A stretch of DNA of 64,000 bases, taken from the NCBI GenBank assembly GCA_013399015.1, contig VWZX01006564.1:273375-337374 (forward strand). Reading direction: 5' to 3'. Shown in pieces: positions 1 to 10,421 of this stretch (the stretch's first letter is position 1; the number at the start of each line of letters is the position of its first letter). Made by a program: the position numbers and the translations under genes. Below the pieces are notes generated by a model, which saw nothing but the letters and a program-made list of their open reading frames with translations, had not been told where the DNA came from and ran no database searches. The stretch comes from Galbula dea (Eukaryota > Chordata > Aves > Piciformes > Galbulidae).

Positions 1-327
1 CTCCCTGAAACAACATCTCAGCCTTGGCCATATTGATCATCATAACTGGTCTACTCTGGCCTCCAATTGGGAGGCCTGGAGACACACCATCTATAACCCT
101 GAGGATGCTTTTGAGAAAGCACTCAGGATCACCCTTGAGGAGAAAAGACAACACAGAAAGAATTGTGCCTTGCAGAACACACCATCTAAGGAGTCTTTCT
201 GCTGTGCCTTTTGCAACCGCTCATGCCTATCTCGGATTGGCCTTTTTAGCCACCAACGCGCTTGCAGCAAACATGGGTAGAGCCCTTCCCAAATCTTCAT
301 TCACGAAGCCTAGCCATGATGATGATG
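1..327 (+). mobile_element. 3' end of a non-CR1 LINE (zinc-finger C-terminus, GAT-repeat tail; possibly AviRTE-like)
   Basis: This is the 3' end of a non-LTR retrotransposon entering from the left edge. It has three parts: an open frame to a TAG at 278-280, a short 3' UTR ('AGAGCCCTTCCCAAATCTTC', then 'AAGCCTAGCC'), and a GAT/ATG microsatellite tail ending near 327. The UTR and tail recur almost unchanged at 23450-23515, which confirms a dispersed repeat with a defined 3' end. CR1 elements end in ATTCTATG repeats, so this is another family. RTE-clade LINEs often end in short tandem repeats, and some birds carry AviRTE elements, so an AviRTE-like identity is plausible. That is inference from memory of the family, not a match I could run. 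The target-site duplication cannot be tested because the 5' part lies outside the window. Confidence 0.8.
2..280 (+). CDS. C-terminal 92 residues of a LINE ORF, with CCHC/CCHH-like zinc finger; 5' partial
   Basis: The frame starting at base 2 is open for 92 codons up to TAG. Two features recall the C-termini of many LINE polyproteins. The first is a W...LA-(n)-EAWRHTI block (residues about 16-30) followed by 'AFEKALRITLEEKRQHRK' (residues 36-53). The second is a terminal zinc-finger-like block with C-x2-C (C68, C71), 'LSRIGLFSHQRAC' (residues 76-88), H84 and C88. This finger normally follows the reverse transcriptase domain and may bind nucleic acid, but that role is inference. There are no stops or frameshifts in the visible part, so decay here is mild. 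The upstream endonuclease and reverse transcriptase are outside the window, so whether the copy is full length is unknown. It is not a host gene. Confidence 0.7.
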   Translation, partial: SLKQHLSLGHIDHHNWSTLASNWEAWRHTIYNPEDAFEKALRITLEEKRQHRKNCALQNTPSKESFCCAFCNRSCLSRIGLFSHQRACSKHG

Positions 328-3300
328 TTGGAGGCATATCAATATTACAATAATTCAGAGATATATTGGAAATTTGTCTGGCATCAGTACTGAGAATTAG
401 GAAATAGCAAAAATGCAAGAGATAAGTAGGGAGGAGCAACTATCCAGGGAAGGTTTTTATAATTAAATAAGAAGGGCTCCGATACCAAACCATAACCATC
501 ACGGCAGACTTGCCTCTTCCCAGGTACACTGTTCATTTATCACTTAGTCCACAGTCAGCAAGACCTCAGGCATATTGGGCTCAATGTGTGACCAAGCACA
601 ACCTCTTTTACAAGACCAGAACTGTAGCAGCCTGGAAAGAAGATGCACAGAAATCCGGGCCTGTAGCTACAATCACAGCAGCAGAACAATAGAGTACTGA
701 GTTTTACAGACCAGATACACATAGTTAGTCACATAAGACTAGTTTTTTAATGTATTTGAATGACACAGCATTCTAGCAAGTGTCATCTTGCTCACTGAAA
801 GTGTGATTTCTCTTCAATATATTTGCTTATTACCCTACATCAACAAGCAATTGTCATAGTGGATGGAATGACAAAAAAATGTATTTTTCATTATTTATAT
901 ATTGAAATAATGATTCTTTAGCATGTTATTAATAAAGTTCATCACAAAAATAATTAATACACATAAAAATGTATTAGTAGTTCACATAACCCGTGCATTA
1001 ATGTAATGCTTCCTCTCTGCATTGTTTAGAATACTCCTTGTGGCACTGTGCATTGCCAAACAGTATTTCCATGTCAGAAACACTGTTGTTAATTTTAGTA
1101 ATCTACACAGGTATCTGCAGTGCCTGTACTGCAAATGACTCCCTAGAGAAGATAGTGTTTATCACTGATGATGATAAATAGGGCAAAACTATGTATTTCA
1201 CTTGTTTGACAACAGATATAGTACAGAATTTGTATATCAATGATTTTCAGTATTGGTTGAGGTTTCATGCAGGGCTTGTGTTATCAAATTAATCTGTTTT
1301 AAAATTATATTTTCTAAGTTTCTTTTAGGGTTTCTACAGCATCATATGAACTTTTTCATATATCATGTTTTTGATCACCTCTATGAACTGTACAAACATA
1401 TATGCAATTTATACCAGTGACCTATAAGTGTGAATCACTAAGTCAATGCATAAACATGATAAAAAAACCCCAAAATAGTTTACCTGCAAGTACAAAACTG
1501 ATATGTGGTTTATTTTAACAAATTAGGAAAAAAATATTTCAGAATTCACACACAAAAAAATTACAACATAAATAAGAATTTAAAAAGATTGCTGGATTGA
1601 ATCTATAATTTTTAGTTATATGTGAGAGTGTACTTACATCACATAGGTAGAAAGTGAAATCCTTCATTTTAGTAATTTAAAAAGTACCTACAAGAAATGG
1701 ATTAGTTTCTATTTGAAATTGATTTCTAGTCACTTGCAAACTTCAGCTCTGGAAATATATTTTGGCATTACAGTACTTTGACACTCAAAACATTGCAGGA
1801 CATACTCATCTTTACAAGAAGCTCATTTTGAACGAGCCTGGAATTTGAAGTCAACAGCATATTCATTAGCTCACTATATTGACACCCAAGACAGCTAAAA
1901 TTAGTCTCTGAATAACTTTAAAAAAATTACTTAAACATCTAGGTAAGTAGTGATGTATTTATATATTTTGCTAAGCAAAGATGGTAAATATGTCTAAAAC
2001 AATATAAATGATGAATATGTAAGTTAAAGGTGTCAGTAAACGTTTTTAGAAGTACTCAATTTATGTAGGATAAGAAGTTGCATAATTCCTAATTGAAATA
2101 GAGATTTTCTGAAGCAACAGCTTTCAGTCACTAAGAATATACTACAATTTACACAGTTAGCAGCTGGTTAAAGAAGAACAAAGAATAGGAATAAATAGTT
2201 ACTTTAACAATGGAAGGTTAACTGAGAAATTCCTTAGTCATTTGTGAGGAAACCTGTAGTTTTAAATATATTCATAAGTGGATGATCTGGAAAAGAATGA
2301 TGACCTCAAAATTATTCAAAATAGTCAAAACTAAGTTTGACAGCAGAGTTGCAGAAATGTTTTATCATACTAAGTAATTGGACCATAAAATGACAGGAAA
2401 AATTCAGTGTAATCAGTGTAAAGCAAAAATTATGAAAAAAAGTCAAACAAATGTATATATAACAATGGGTTCTAAACTAATACATTACAAAATCATTAGA
2501 ATTATTTTAATTATTTAGAATTATTTTTAATTATTTTAATTTTATGAAAAAAGCAGTTCTTAGCAGCAGTGAAAATTGTGGGGTTTTAGGAAAGAGGGAA
2601 AAGCTATAGAACAAATAAAAATTTACTGTAGTATTTCATAACTGTGTAATCCATATGTATCTTGGATGCTGAATATCCTTCAGGTCTACTCAACTCAAAG
2701 GGAAAAATATGAGTAAAAGTGAAGTAAGAAAAGAATTGTATATGAGGAGAAATCAAATTTCTTCACCTGGGAAAAGAAATGTTTGAGGGGAATATATGAT
2801 TGCAGTAGACAGAGACTGAGTAACATAGAGAAGATTAAGAAAAGGAAGTGTTATTCACTATTTCACACAATACAAAACCAAATCGATCAAAAACAAATAT
2901 TCAAAAAGAATTCTTCAATGTGCAAATGAACTGTGAAACTTATTTGCAACATGCTGTGCCAATACAACTGCTGTTGCAGTTATTAAATGATATCAAGCAC
3001 AAGGATGTAGAGACGAACTCCAGTGCAGAAGGACCTAAGCTACAGGATGCCAGAAGCTGTGAGGTTAAACTGAGTGAAGTATTAATTTATTCTTGTATCC
3101 ACAATTGGCCAGTAATGCAAGATGTTGGAGTAGTTGAGTCTTTCACCTTGCCCATTATCGTTGCTTTTATGAGCATTTCACAGATAAATCCATTCTTGAA
3201 ATTAACTAAAGAGAGCATTTGGATGCTGCATTTTTTAAATGGGCCTGTATAGGAGTAAAGTTAATCAAATGAAAACCATGAAATTTGGATTGTTCTGTCT

Positions 3301-3800
3301 GTAAAGATGTGCAAAACACTTTTATCTTGTTACAGCTATTGTTAATTGGCTGACAATACCAAATAGTCATTGGACAGAACAACAAACCAGAATTTCCTGC
3401 AGTAGCATGCAATGACTAATAGTCAGGGTCCTTTTATAAGGTAAAACTATATTGCTGTGCTCAGCAAACAGATCGTTCACATCAATCCTTTTATAAAACT
3501 GAAAATAAAAGATATGGAGGTTTTGTGGGGAACAGAGGGGAATGAAAAAAAAAGCCAAATTATCTAAATGTATTTTGAGCTTCATTTACTGCTAAGACTC
3601 CCCAAAGAAAGTACTCTCTGCATGTTTAATAAATTTTCTTACTAAGAAAGGCAAGAAAGAGAATGTGTGAATTTTCACACTGTGGAAGAGACAGCAGTAG
3701 CTCAGCACTTACTAATTTCTAGGTATTAGTCACTACCTAGACAATCAGCATACATTTATTTTTACTCTGAACTGCCTGTTTACAGGGTCACCAGAAGGCC
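328..3800. other. AT-rich stretch, no gene or recognised repeat
   Basis: I see no CR1 signature, LTR signal or RNA gene here. There is an AATTATTTT-rich run at about 2495-2545. The longest open frame, 2848-3249 (134 codons, + strand), resembles no family I know and is of a length expected by chance in DNA this AT-rich. Confidence 0.5.
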
Positions 3801-3802
3801 AA

Positions 3803-3842
3803 ATATATATACACACACACACACACATATACATATATATTA
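3803..3842. repeat. Compound (TA)n(CA)n microsatellite
   Basis: A run of TA units passes into about nine CA units and back into imperfect TA units. It is a likely length-variable locus. Confidence 0.9.
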
Positions 3843-4892
3843 TTGCTAGGCTCATGCAATGAGTCATGAGGTATTTCAGTGTAAAGAGGAGATACTATAG
3901 GCATTAGAAAAAATGAAATGTTCCTGATGAGAAGAGCCCAGAGACCAAAGTGGATGTTTACTTCCCAGTATTACAGTGAGGAAGTGTATTGCTGACACAC
4001 ACCTGAAACCATGTGATTAATTGTGCTGAGCATGAAATGCCCAGTTCAGGGGGTGAGGTGGGTGGTGTTTGTTAGGGTTTGGGGTTTGTTTGTTTTCTTG
4101 CTTGTTCTTGTGTGTTTCAAGAACTAAGAATATGTCTAGCTGTTTATAATTAATGAGTTCAGGCACAGGCATTTTCTGTGGTTTTCACCCTAGGCTCAGA
4201 TTCTCCAATTTTCTGGAAGTTTCAGGAAGTTCACACACACAAAAAAAAAATTACCAGTGTCAATTTGGATGCAGAATACAGTAATTATGATTTAGGTAGA
4301 TAAACAGAATAAAATGTTCAAAACCAGCCTACAAAACTCAGGTTTTACTTATTGGAGTCATGATTTATGCTCATCTGATAATGCAATATACAAACACTAA
4401 GTATATGCAGAACTTCAGAGAATTCTTAAACTGATATGTAGTGTGCACAATATTTTTTTTGGTATAAATCCTGATTTTCAAATCAAATGTAAGGAGGATT
4501 TTTTTTTTTAAGCTACCTTTATTGCCCTGCCAAAACTCTGGTCTCCAAGGCCTTGTATAAAGCTGAACTACTCAATTTAATTTGTAATTAAATCTTACAG
4601 GATAAAGCAGTGATACTCATTACAGAAAAGGTATTTTATGGTTAGCAATTGTATTTGCAACTATCAGGGTAATTCAGAAGCCACAGTTCAGAGCAGCTTT
4701 ATGTCTGATATTTTATGCTGAACAATGCTGTGTAAACCAATTAGCTAGAATAACAGCATTGCTGTATATTTAAAGGGAAAAAATTACAAAATGTCTCTGC
4801 CTTTCTTATAATGTCCTGTGTATTACTGCAATAGTAATTTTACATTTGAAGGGTCAGTCTTGTGGGGTGCTAAGCAAGTAATGTCAAAGCAT
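3843..4892. other. AT-rich stretch with a G/T-rich run
   Basis: A G/T-rich low-complexity run lies at about 4046-4120 (GGGTTTGGGGTTTGTTTG-like). Nothing else is recognised. Confidence 0.5.
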
Positions 4893-4945
4893 GTACATAT
4901 ATATATATATAGATAGATAGATATATACATACAGATATATATACA
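4893..4945. repeat. Compound (TA)n/(GATA)n microsatellite
   Basis: TA repeats are followed by three GATA-type units and further imperfect ATAC/ATAT units. The minus-strand open frame through it, rich in I, Y and C, is an artefact of the repeat. Confidence 0.85.
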
Positions 4946-5460
4946 AATATAATTGAAAAAGGATAACTCCCATTCCATAAGATTTCTCATCAATGGCCAT
5001 AGTTCCAGAAAAGCCAAAACTGCATAAAAACTGTTAAAATAAATTAAACAACTGCAGCATAAAGGCTTCAGTTAATGCACCCATTGAGGTGAATGGAATG
5101 AGCAACTGCTATGTTTCTGACAAACTGCTGAATAAAGTCAGCCCTGCACTGATGATAGCATGAAGATTTTTCACATCCATGATTGCTGCTAAGCATGGCC
5201 TTTTATCTCTTATTTGAAACAAAATTGATTCAGGAATATTACAGGAAAAGGAGAGGAAATAGAAGAGGAAGAAGACTGCAGGACTGAAGAAAGATCTGAA
5301 GGAAGATAAATTTACTAGCACAAAGTTCTGATGTCCATAAAACCTCTTTCATTAGACTTCTGTAGATTTCTAGGTCTTTATAAAGTTTTACAGAGAAGTG
5401 ATGAATGTTTGTAAAGCAGATCTAGTGTTTAAATCAGTGAGTAAGGATGCCACTGGATTC

Positions 5461-5866
5461 TCACAGAATCACAGAATATTAGGAGTTGGAAGGGACCCCG
5501 AAAGATCATCTAGTCCAACCCCCCTGCCATAGCAGGATTCCCTAGACCAGGTCACACAGAAGCGCGTCCAGACAGGTTTTGAATACCTCCAGGGAAGGAG
5601 ACTCCACAACCTCTCTGGGCAGTCTGTGCCAGTGCTCTGGCACCTCAACTGGGAAAAAATTTCTATATGTATTCACACAGAATGTCCTATGCTTCAGCTT
5701 ACAGCCATTGCCTCTTGTCCTGTCACTGGGCTTCACTGAAAAGAGCCTGACCCCATCCTCCCAACACACACCCTTCACATATTTAAAAGCATAGATGAGA
5801 TCACCCCTTAGCCTCCTCTTCTCCAAGCTAAAGAGACCCAGCTCCCTCAGCCTTTCCTCAGAGAGG
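5461..5866 (-). mobile_element. CR1 LINE fragment, 3' end with ORF2 C-terminus
   Basis: The 3' end of CR1 lies at the low coordinate (TCACAGAATCACAGAATATT, then GAGTTGGAAGGGACC and CATCTAGTCCAACCCCCCTG). Read on the minus strand, the element runs from the ORF2 C-terminus at about 5826 into the 3' UTR. The minus frame 5542-5826 (94 codons) keeps the familiar C-terminal pattern EKRRLRGDLI...YK-like...SDRTRGNGCKLK...HWHRLPREVVESPSLEVFK without a stop. It is 5'-truncated, as most CR1 copies are. Flanking GATTCTCACA (5456) and GATTCTTACA (5871) match at 9 of 10 bases, but the left copy overlaps the CR1 tail, so I do not call it a target-site duplication. The 3' end matches the copies at 15257 and 28247 (one subfamily). 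Confidence 0.95.
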
Positions 5867-8800
5867 CACAGATTCTTACAAGTTCTACTGAAATGAAATT
5901 ATATACTCAGTTAAATTTTTACAATGGCAAGTGGATTTGACAAGATTATAAATTTAAAAAACAGACTTGTAGGAAGTGTTTATACAGAAAAATCTTTGAT
6001 TTATGGCTACATGCTTTTCCAGGAAGCTGCAAAGTGCTTCACGTTGTTTCATCCCTGTGAGTAACCTCAGTATGTGGAAATATGAAAGGAAAAACTGTTT
6101 CATCATAGATCTGCACAAGTTGTTCTCTTTCTAGTCAGTGTGGAGGGCAGTATTAGCCTAAATCTGTAAAAAACAATCTCATTTAAAAACTCAGATTGCC
6201 TCTCATTTCTCTTATCATGACAAGTGATTTGCTTTAGGCTTCTATCAAAATATCAGCCTATTTACATGATTATTTAATGTAAATGACAGAAACATCGAAA
6301 GAAATCTCTGCTATTTAGATGACACTTGCAAGATTCAAAAGGTACATAAATATTTTAGCCAAAAATGTTTTCATCTAAAGAGGAAAAATATTGTATTAAT
6401 TACTGGGTATATATTTTATAGTATTCAGTTAAGTTTAAGATCTTTAGCTTTACATGCCCAAAAATAAACTCATACAGAATATTTTAAGCTTCTAAATGAG
6501 GAAAAATGTTGAGCTTTCATGTGATGTCACTTCCTAGTCCATATTTGAAACTCATAGTTGACTTGAAATAATGTTTAACTTGATATAAGTTGTGTATTCT
6601 TGGAAAATTATGAATTTTAATTACTCCTCTAGAAATGCTTCTAAATGTATGTATTGTACTTGTCACCACTGCTTATTAACTATTATTAGCTATACACAAA
6701 AGGTTGAAGTTCATTGCTCAGTTTACAGATGAGAACATGTGGAGGATTTTTCATTTAAGTACTGTGACTGATCTAATAAGTTGTCTTTATAAAGTCTTAG
6801 TAAGTCCTAATATCCTAAAAGTATCATTTAGCAGAGGAAGTGGTGGGAAAGGAAAGACAGGAATAATTCTTAATCCACGCAGTGCAAAGCTCTCTATTTG
6901 AAATACAATAAAATATTCTTGTAAAATTGAAAGAAACTAATTTCATTTGATCTATGCTTCATTCCAGTATAGAACATTCACTTCTCAGCTGAAAATAATG
7001 ACTTGATTTCCAGATGTGTTTTGCAGCATTCATGTTATAGTTTGTATGTCATTTATTTCACTAATTTAATATCACAAGTTGGAAAATAGCAGCAAAATGT
7101 ACCAAAAAAATCTTTTTAATATCCACACTAGGAGAAAGTTGCAACAAAAAGGTAGTTTGACTTAATGAGCCCTTTATCCATTGCAAAAATGTTGATAGAC
7201 TTTAAAAAAATATTTTAAAATTGCAAGGTGATTTACTTTTAGGATAAGGTATTCAGGAAGTTTTTAGGACAGTCTTAGCCTTGAATACCTCTACAAAAAT
7301 AAGCCTGAGATTTGCCTCTCTTGTGTAACAGCAGTCTCCCCTGATGGCAAAACAATAAATTTGATCTCTTTATATATAGCAATTACAACAAAAAGCTTTA
7401 CTAACAGAAATTGAATTACTCATTATCAATCTTGACACATCAATCAGCAGTCATTCATTTGGCCTTAAGTAAGTTACACAAACTCTCCACAGAATAATAG
7501 TAACCTATATTACATTCATAATTTTATTGTTTTTAAAAAATAATTAAAAAACCCCAAACCAAAACAACCACAAGAAGAAAGACCAAAACAAACAAACCCA
7601 AACTCTTTAATTAGTTGGAGAATACAGCAGCTAAGGTCTTCATAGAAACAGCCTGTATGAATCAAGCATGTCCCATCCAGTAGCATGGTTCTGATGACCC
7701 CTGAATATAACCTTCTCCCAGTGGAAAGCAATTTAATGCTCTACTGCTCATATAACAGGACATATGAATACAGAAACCCCAGATAAATTACTGACAGGTA
7801 CATCTGAATAGGACTGCTTCTCACCCACTTATCTGTACCCTGGCAAGCTTGTTTCACCTCAGTTTAAAAGAAAAAGACACATAGCAGGCTGCCTCTGCAA
7901 GTTCTCATTAGGCAAACAGCCTCCATTGTCCATTAGTGGAAAAGTCTCCCTATTATTTAAGGAAAAGTGACAGCAATAGAGGTGAAGCACAAACTATCTG
8001 ATGGCAGGAAATTCATCAGCACATTACAAAGCTTTTTACCTTCTACAGCTTCCACCAGCCTCTTTGCATTTCCATTTGTTTTGTCTGACAGGTCAAATGC
8101 CCCAGAGTTGTAGCCATGGTAAAGGTCAAGAATATAATAGCAGGGCTATAAAATGAGGCTGTTTTATGGAAAGAAGCTGCCAAACACAAAGAAGTTTATT
8201 GAGCACTAGACAATTAGATGAGAGCCCATATCTTAGAAAATTCATCTTAGTAGATTTCACTTTTGGAAAAAAAAACACATTAAAAACATTAAAAAATATT
8301 TAGAACTTCTACATACTCTGAAACCTTATAAAACTAAGAAATATCAAAAATATCTTAATAATATAAATATTAGGAAGTTTCATTTATGTTGGGAATTTGT
8401 TGGGAACATATGCAAGTATGCATAAAGAATAAGTAGCCTGTCAATCACAAACTATTAATTTAAAATATTCAAAAAATAATACATGGCTCATATCAGAGTC
8501 TTACTGCATAGGCAAATGTGTGTTTTATTAAAGACTAAATAACTTCAGTATGAAGGGCAATTAAAAATAAGCAGAAAATGCAATATCTTCTTGCTTCCTT
8601 TAATAATAACAAAGTTTGCAGTGCTACAAATGTGAAGATGAAGGCCAGGAATTTTGCTATATGAATTTAACCCTGGAAATTTATGGCCTTAATTTTTCAA
8701 AGTCAGTGGTAGCAATAAGGTGAAGTTGAATTACCTTTCACAATGTCCAGTAGTACTCTTTATCAGGTCAAAGAACAGGTTGGGTGACAGAGTAGAAAAT

Positions 8801-9014
8801 CCACAATGCAAATTCCTGCTAAAACAAAGAAGACAAGACAGCTTAGCTTCCTTTTCTGCCACAATGTTATTCATTACATGTATATATGAAGCATGTTCAA
8901 GGAATAGAATAAGTGTGAGATAGCTTTTTGCATACACATACATTTAGATATGATCTTTACAATAGACAAGAGACTGTTTATTGTCATCATCTGGCTAATA
9001 TTAGGATGCACACA
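5867..9014. other. AT-rich stretch, no gene or recognised repeat
   Basis: There is an A/C-rich run at about 7545-7600. A patch at about 7790-8110 is less AT-rich than its surroundings and free of repeats. That patch is a candidate for a cross-species conservation test, but its sequence shows no function. Confidence 0.45.
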
Positions 9015-9397
9015 TGTGAAGGACTGTACTTTTGGCAAACTGTCTCAAAAAGTGTGCTAGCACTTTTTTTATGCTAGCATACCAAATGCAAAACTGTGCA
9101 AGGAAGAAAAGCACCAAGGCAGATGGCAGCTGAAAGTTACTGGGGCAAAGTTACTAAGGGAAAACTGTTAACTGCCACAGAAACTGCACATGCACCAAGG
9201 ACATTTCAAAGTTTATGAAGACACCAGACCAAACATCAGGCTGCATGCACGGTCCACACTGATCGGTTACAACTGCACCAGCAAATGGGAGGGTGAAAAA
9301 AGCCATGTGGACAAGGCACCCATGCACTGAGTGGAAGGAGAAGTGTCATACGTGCTGTTACCTTGGAGATGCTCAGAATATCATGGGATATCTACCC

Positions 9398-9405
9398 TAT
9401 AAAAG
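9398..9405 (+). promoter_or_regulatory. TATA box of the solo LTR
   Basis: TATAAAAG lies about 384 bp from the LTR 5' end, where the U3 core promoter of an LTR is expected. The sequence downstream would be R. Present activity is unknown. Confidence 0.6.
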
Positions 9406-9427
9406 GGGTGTGGAAAACCTACTGCAT

Positions 9428-9484
9428 GTGCACCCACCAGTAAAGGAACAAGGCCTGTGTGTGCACCCACCAGCGAAGGAACAA
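9428..9484 (+). repeat. Two 24-bp direct repeats in the LTR, period 33
   Basis: Units at 9428-9451 and 9461-9484 share GTGCACCCACCAG followed by AAGGAACAA. They differ at two bases and are separated by 9 bp. They sit just after the TATA box, near the presumed transcription start. Confidence 0.85.
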
Positions 9485-10266
9485 AACTACGGACAAAAAG
9501 GATGCCTCTGGATCCAAGTGTGGTGAATACCCTTGCTGCTCTCTTGCCTGCTTAATTTTTCATCTCTTTTTCTCCATACTCCTTTCCTATTGCTTCAAAT
9601 TGCTCTCTCTCCACGTTGTCAAATTTTGACTGGTTAAGAGGCATCGGACCTCATTTGTATCTTCATTTTTGCTCTTGAGATTTCACTCATATCTCCCCCA
9701 GTTCTGCTAATCAGACCACAACAACACATCATATAAAAACATACACTAAAGAAAATCACCTAATAAACACTTGTAGGCTTAAACACCAATTAGTATGTTA
9801 CTTATACTGCTTTATCAATATTTTAGCTTCTCCAGATTGTATATCAACACATATGATTCAAGTGAGAAGGAGGATTGACCATGGCAGGATAAGGTGGGGT
9901 TTTTTTAAACTGTTTGAATGACTGATTTTTCCATCTAGTTCCCACCCATACATGAAAAATGAAAGGAAAAATGAAAATGAAATGGGTTCAGTAAGATGAT
10001 ACAGCAGCTAAGGAAAAGACAAGGACAGGAAATGTTATCAGGACAAGAAAAAAATCTCTTGAATACAAAAGAATGAGCTGTAAAACCTGAGGGTTGGTGA
10101 TTGTTAAAGCACAAATTAGTTTTGTCTTTTTACATAGCATTTCAGTTGCAATGAGAGTTCTCTGTGGTTTAAAAACCTTCTTTTAGTATGACTGCTTGAT
10201 AGGCACTGAACTGAGTGGCACAACCCCAATTACCATTTTGGAGTCTCACGTTTGTGCCAGAGAAAA

Positions 10267-10421
10267 CACAGAATCATAGAATCATCAGAGTTGGAAGGGA
10301 TCTTAAAGATCATCTAGTTCCAACCCCCCCTGCCATGGGCAGGGACACCTCCCACTAGGACAGGTTGCCCAGAGCCCCATCCTGCCTGGCCTTAAAAACT
10401 CCCAGGGATGAGGCTTCCATC
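10267..10421 (-). mobile_element. CR1 LINE fragment (3' UTR and end of ORF2)
   Basis: CACAGAATCATAGAATC, then GAGTTGGAAGGGATC, CATCTAGTTCCAACCCCCC, TGCCATGGGCAGGGACACC, and a stretch matching the ORF2 C-terminus up to GAGGCTTCCATC. Homology stops near 10421 and unrelated sequence follows. It belongs to the subfamily with the TGCCATGGGCAGGG 3' UTR, also seen at 61245. Confidence 0.93.

Larger units (their letters stand above)
9015..9723 (+). mobile_element. Solo LTR of an endogenous retrovirus, with 5-bp target duplication
   Basis: The 709-bp unit starts TGTGAAGGACTG and ends CCACAACA, giving the canonical TG...CA ends. It is flanked on each side by ACACA (9010-9014 and 9724-9728), as expected for a 5-bp target-site duplication. 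Inside are a TATA box (TATAAAAG, 9398-9405), a 24-bp repeat pair just downstream, and a pyrimidine-rich 3' part (about 9535-9640) of the R/U5 type. No internal retroviral sequence or second LTR is nearby, so it is a solo LTR left by recombination. The 5-bp duplication suits ERVL or ERV1 better than ERVK. The flank is low-complexity, so the duplication alone is weak evidence; ends, TATA box and layout together are stronger. The frame 9293-9526 lies inside it and is not a gene. Confidence 0.75.

Noticed and set aside
2848..3252. 134-codon open frame on the + strand
   Set aside because: No recognisable domain, no neighbouring exon-like sequence, and a length within chance expectation.
5456..5880. 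GATTCTCACA / GATTCTTACA as a target-site duplication of the first CR1
   Set aside because: The left copy overlaps the CR1 tail motif itself, and CR1 usually leaves no clear duplication.
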